Assembly: GCA_000799755.1 (NCBI GenBank)
Contig: JUHI01000008.1
Coordinates: 62,001 to 126,000, forward strand
DNA length: 64,000 bases
DNA from: Martinezella tropici
GTDB taxonomy: Bacteria > Pseudomonadota > Alphaproteobacteria > Rhizobiales > Rhizobiaceae
Direction of reading: 5' to 3'
Part shown: positions 61,198 to 64,000 of the stretch, piece by piece
Position numbering within the stretch: the stretch's first letter is position 1
How the letters are laid out: each line of letters opens with the position of its first letter
Program-made: the position numbers and the translations under genes
Notes under the pieces: generated by a model
What the model was told of the DNA's origin: nothing
Databases searched by the model: none
The model's input: the letters and a program-made list of their open reading frames with translations, nothing else

Positions 61198-62604
61198 ATG
61201 AGCGGTGTCGGGACCAGCGACGGATTCGCTGAACGCAGAACCATAGACAGAATACCGGAGAGTGAGCGACACGGCTTCGCAAGGGACCAGTTCACGCTCT
61301 GGTTCGGAGCAAACCTGCAGATCACGGCGGTGCTCGATGGCGCGCTTGCCGTCGTGTTCGGCGCGGAGGCGATGACCGCGATCGTGGGTCTTGCCGTTGG
61401 TAACATCCTCGGCGGGATCGTGATGGCCCTTCATTCCGCGCAGGGGCCTCGCCTCGGTCTGCCGCAGATGATCAGCAGCCGTGCGCAGTTCGGTGTCAGG
61501 GGTGCGACTCTGCCGCTGCTTCTGGTCATTTTGATGTATCTGGGTTTCGCCGCGACAGGCACGGTGCTTGCCGGCCAGGCCATGAACCTGCTGCTTGGTG
61601 TTTCCAATCCGGCCGTCGGCATGGTGATCTTCGGCGTGCTTAGCGCGGTGATCGCGCTTGTCGGCTATAAGGTGATCCATATCATGGGACGGATCGCGAC
61701 GGTCATCAGTATCCTCGGTTTTGCTTATCTGTCCTACCAGCTGTTCCATCAGTACGACATTCACTCGGCCTTCGGTCAAAAGCCTGCAACGGTCGCGACC
61801 TTTCTGCTTGCCGTTTCGCTGTCGGCCGGTTGGCAGCTCACCTATGCGCCCTACGTCGCGGACTATTCGCGGTATCTTCCCTCAGCGACATCGGGCGGCA
61901 AGGCGTTTCTGTATACGCTGCTCGGTTCGGCGATCGCTTCTCAGCTTGCCATGACGTTTGGCGTGCTTGTCGCCGCCGTTGGTGCGAAATTCCTTTCGAA
62001 CCAGGTCGGCTTCCTTGGCACATTGGCGGGGCAAGGCGCAGTTCTCGTTTATATCGTCATTATCTGCGGCAAGCTGACGATCAACTGCCTGAACGCTTAT
62101 GGCGGCTTCATGGCAATCCTGACGACCTTTACCTCGTTCAGCAACCAGACCCGGATCTCCCGGGGCGCCAGAGCGCTTTATATCATCGGGTTTGTGGCTT
62201 TGTCGGTGCTGATCGCCGTTCTCGCCAGCGCTGATTTCCTGTCGGCATTCAAGAATTTCGTCCTGATGCTGCTGGCGGTCTTCGTGCCCTGGAGCGCGAT
62301 CAATCTGATCGATTACTACCTAATCTCCAGGGAAAAGGTGGATATCCCCGCCCTCTACGACGCAACGGGCCGCTATGGCGCCTATAACTGGACCGCGCTC
62401 GGATGCTATGTCCTCGGCGTCGTCGTGCAGATCCCGTTCCTCAATCAGCCTCTCTACGAAGGCCCGATCGCGGTCGCGCTCAATGATGCCGACATTTCCT
62501 GGGCCGTCAGCCTGGTCGTAACCGCCGTCGTCTATTATTTGCTGCAGCGCAATACGAAGGTTGCTCCGCGCGAGATGATCTTCGACGGCGCAACTCAAAG
62601 CTAG
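61198..62604 (+). CDS. NCS1-family cytosine/purine/allantoin-type permease
   Basis: 468 residues, about 12 membrane helices. NCS1 opening: FARDQFTLWFGANLQITAVLDGALAVVFG. Helix pairs LLLVILMYLGFAATGTVLAGQAM, VATFLLAVSLSAGWQLTYAPYVADYSRYLP and FTSFSNQTRIS are family marks. Transports a nucleobase, hydantoin or a vitamin B precursor; sequence does not settle which. ATG 61198 follows CAGGAGGAGCACAGG. Just after nadC and behind a duplicated operator. Confidence 0.88.
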   Translation: MSGVGTSDGFAERRTIDRIPESERHGFARDQFTLWFGANLQITAVLDGALAVVFGAEAMTAIVGLAVGNILGGIVMALHSAQGPRLGLPQMISSRAQFGVRGATLPLLLVILMYLGFAATGTVLAGQAMNLLLGVSNPAVGMVIFGVLSAVIALVGYKVIHIMGRIATVISILGFAYLSYQLFHQYDIHSAFGQKPATVATFLLAVSLSAGWQLTYAPYVADYSRYLPSATSGGKAFLYTLLGSAIASQLAMTFGVLVAAVGAKFLSNQVGFLGTLAGQGAVLVYIVIICGKLTINCLNAYGGFMAILTTFTSFSNQTRISRGARALYIIGFVALSVLIAVLASADFLSAFKNFVLMLLAVFVPWSAINLIDYYLISREKVDIPALYDATGRYGAYNWTALGCYVLGVVVQIPFLNQPLYEGPIAVALNDADISWAVSLVVTAVVYYLLQRNTKVAPREMIFDGATQS

Positions 62605-62616
62605 CATAAGTTTCGG

Positions 62617-62641
62617 CCGGCGACCGCTGGTGGGTCGCCGG
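62617..62641. terminator. Hairpin between convergent permease and SDR genes
   Basis: CCGGCGACC-GCTGGTG-GGTCGCCGG, perfect 9-bp stem. No T-run on either side; likely a bidirectional stop aid. Confidence 0.55.
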
Positions 62642-62681
62642 TCGCCTTGCGGGCGACGTGAACAATGAAGTGCCAGAAGGT

Positions 62682-63458
62682 TCAGACGATAACCGGCACC
62701 TGTGCGCCGTCCATGCTGATAACGACACCAGTGACATAGCCAGCCTTGGCCGAGCTTAGGAAGGCGACGACATTGGCGATATCGGCTGGATCGGCCATGC
62801 GGCCGATCGGGATGCGTTTCAGGGCATCAGCCAGTGCTTCTTCCTCACTCGAGCCTGAAATCTTTGCCGCCGCCTTCAGGCCTTCGGCAACACGATCTGT
62901 CTCCGTGAGGCCGGGATTGAGGCCGACCACGCGCACGCCCTTACCGGCATAGGCATTGGCGAGCCCGACGCTTGCAAGCATAAGGGCAGCATTGGCCGAG
63001 CCGCCGGCCAGATGATAGGGCGAGGCGACCTTGCCGCCATTGCCGATGATATTGATCACAGCGCCCGATCCGCGCGCGCCCATGCGCTTGATGACGGGAT
63101 CGATCACGTTGATGTAGGAAAAATACTTGGCATCCATCGCGGCGCGCCAGACGGCGGGCGTCAGTTCGTCCGCCGGCGTGCGGGCCGCGGCACCTGCGCT
63201 GTTGACGAGAATGTCGATCGGGCCGACATCGGCCTCTACCTTGTCAACGACTGCGAGCGCCTGTCCGTCGAAGATCAGATCGGCGGCATAGCCATGCACG
63301 CCGGGCAGCCTGGAGAGAGCCGCGTCGATATTGGCTTGCGAGCGCGAGCAGATCGCGACCCGCGCGCCTTCCTGCTGGAAAAGCTCGGCACAGGCAAAGC
63401 CGATGCCTTTCGAGCCGCCCGTGATCAGAACGACTTTATCCTTGAGGCCAAGGTCCAT
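62682..63458 (-). CDS. SDR-family protein lacking the usual catalytic Ser/Lys
   Basis: 258 residues. Cofactor motif TGGSKGIGFA and NSAG (VNSAGAAA) are intact and the end reads VTGVVISMDG, but the catalytic region reads NIIGNGGKVASPYHLAGGSANAAL: where typical SDRs have a Ser and YxxxK, here there is Gly and YHLAG. This matches a known divergent SDR subgroup with YxxxG. Classical ketoreduction is therefore doubtful. Stops 78 bases past the permease stop, convergent. Confidence 0.85.
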   Translation of the reverse strand: MDLGLKDKVVLITGGSKGIGFACAELFQQEGARVAICSRSQANIDAALSRLPGVHGYAADLIFDGQALAVVDKVEADVGPIDILVNSAGAAARTPADELTPAVWRAAMDAKYFSYINVIDPVIKRMGARGSGAVINIIGNGGKVASPYHLAGGSANAALMLASVGLANAYAGKGVRVVGLNPGLTETDRVAEGLKAAAKISGSSEEEALADALKRIPIGRMADPADIANVVAFLSSAKAGYVTGVVISMDGAQVPVIV

Positions 63459-63559
63459 GGAATCTCTCCGCTATGATTTGTTGAGGTTGCCAAGCTATGT
63501 GTCGAAACCTTCGACGTACAGGGGCACGGGCGTCACAGCTTGGTGACCGGTGTCGGCTG

Positions 63560-64000
63560 TTACGAAAGGCGCTTGGCCTTCAGGACGGAAACTGCCGTCT
63601 CGCTATTATGGACATAGTCGTTGGCATCGGGCTGACGCTGTATCAATAGAATGAACAGCAGATCAGTCAGCATCAGTTGCGCGTCGCGGGCAGTGATGGC
63701 CGAGGAGCGGACGCGGTCTTCATCGCCGACGGTGTGCAGGCATATATCGGCGACTCGGGATAGCGGGTTGTCCTGCAGGCCGGTGACGGCAATGACGGTT
63801 GCCTGGCGCTGGCTTGCCAGCTCCGCAATCCGTAGCGTCTCGATGCTGGCACCGGAATAGGAGAGCGCAAAGAGCAGGTCGTCCGGCCCGAGCGTCGACG
63901 CATTGGCCATCTGCACATGGCTGTCGCTGTCATGCAGCACGTTGCGGCCGAGCTTCATCAGCTTGTAGGAAAAGTCGCGGGCCACCAGCGAGGAGGCGCC
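63560..64000 (-). CDS. RpiR/MurR-family regulator, SIS domain (5' part outside the window)
   Basis: C-terminal 146 residues visible; the frame runs to the window edge, so the N-terminal HTH lies beyond. SIS sugar-phosphate-binding domain: GASSLVARDFSYKLMKLG, FALSYSGASIETLRIAELA, VIAVTGLQDNPLSRVADI, then TDLLFILLIQRQ. Family members repress sugar or amino-sugar operons and respond to a phosphosugar. A start at GTG 63985 is inside the domain and unlikely to be the real one. Confidence 0.85.
   Translation of the reverse strand, partial: GASSLVARDFSYKLMKLGRNVLHDSDSHVQMANASTLGPDDLLFALSYSGASIETLRIAELASQRQATVIAVTGLQDNPLSRVADICLHTVGDEDRVRSSAITARDAQLMLTDLLFILLIQRQPDANDYVHNSETAVSVLKAKRLS

Noticed and set aside
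1..64000. tRNA, rRNA, riboswitch, origin or attachment sites
   Set aside because: Reading both strands by eye I saw no tRNA-like cloverleaf, rRNA, repABC-type genes or integrase. A covariance-model search would be needed to exclude short RNAs.

Overview
The window is high-GC alphaproteobacterial DNA and most likely comes from Rhizobium or a close relative, possibly a chromid or large plasmid. Evidence: rhizobial codon use, a type I secretion adaptor beside an RTX-tagged GH16 beta-glycanase, a remnant of the IalB family, NadQ control of nadABC, and many ABC importers with FCD-type GntR regulators. That nadABC often sits on secondary replicons in Rhizobium is general knowledge, not something visible here. 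I saw no rRNA, tRNA, CRISPR array, replication origin or intact transposon.

Layout. 0-6 kb: 3' part of a HlyD/PrsE-like adaptor, a GFA-family protein, an RTX-GH16 glycanase (-), a ProX-like betaine-binding protein (-), a small exported protein and a DUF2026-like protein. 6.2-9.9 kb (-): three-gene FAD sugar/polyol dehydrogenase complex (Tat small subunit, GMC flavoprotein, tri-haem cytochrome c). 10-35.7 kb: an apparent organosulfur region with two complete peptide-type ABC importers, an XRE-cupin regulator with an overlapping small ORF, a protein with half its residues Met or Cys, cysK-metC-chaC, OsmC, an M20 amidohydrolase, and an importer/luciferase-like monooxygenase/two AhpD-like proteins cassette resembling the KPN_01854-01858 / Avi_7169-7170 cassette. 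35.7-36.8 kb: degraded DNA with an IS30-like remnant. 37.4-45.5 kb: FCD-GntR regulator divergent from a polar-amino-acid-type importer, two dehydrogenases, an RraA-like protein and a two-subunit UxaA-type lyase. 45.7-46.6 kb: an FMN reductase outlier of the sulfur set. 46.6-52.7 kb: hydrolase, 1-Cys peroxiredoxin, LysR regulator, two aldo/keto reductases, RecX, DUF922 protease-like protein. 52.7-56.5 kb: RraA-like plus IlvD/Edd sugar-acid dehydratase with divergent GntR, and a small wHTH-like protein. 56.7-61 kb: nadQ and nadABC with a clear palindromic operator. 61-64 kb: NCS1 permease, atypical SDR, and the SIS domain of an RpiR/MurR regulator cut by the window edge.

Main discovery. A 19-bp interrupted palindrome (RTCTA-N9-TAGAY, usually preceded by CTTTA) occurs seven times, each less than 100 bases before a start codon: at 10086, 15425, 17068, 25616, 25798, 28026 and 45739. 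It links both peptide-type importers, the XRE-cupin regulator, the cysK-metC-chaC leader, two small-protein genes, OsmC/M20 amidohydrolase and the FMN reductase. One copy carries matched changes in both arms (ATCCA/TGGAC). The simplest reading is a sulfur-scavenging regulon: import a peptide-like or N-acylated organosulfur compound, deacylate it, oxidise it with FMNH2 made by the reductase, and assimilate or recycle cysteine. The parallel with the ytm/yxe organosulfur operons of Bacillus is an inference. The Met/Cys-rich protein at 16421-16783 lies inside this region and may store sulfur or bind copper.
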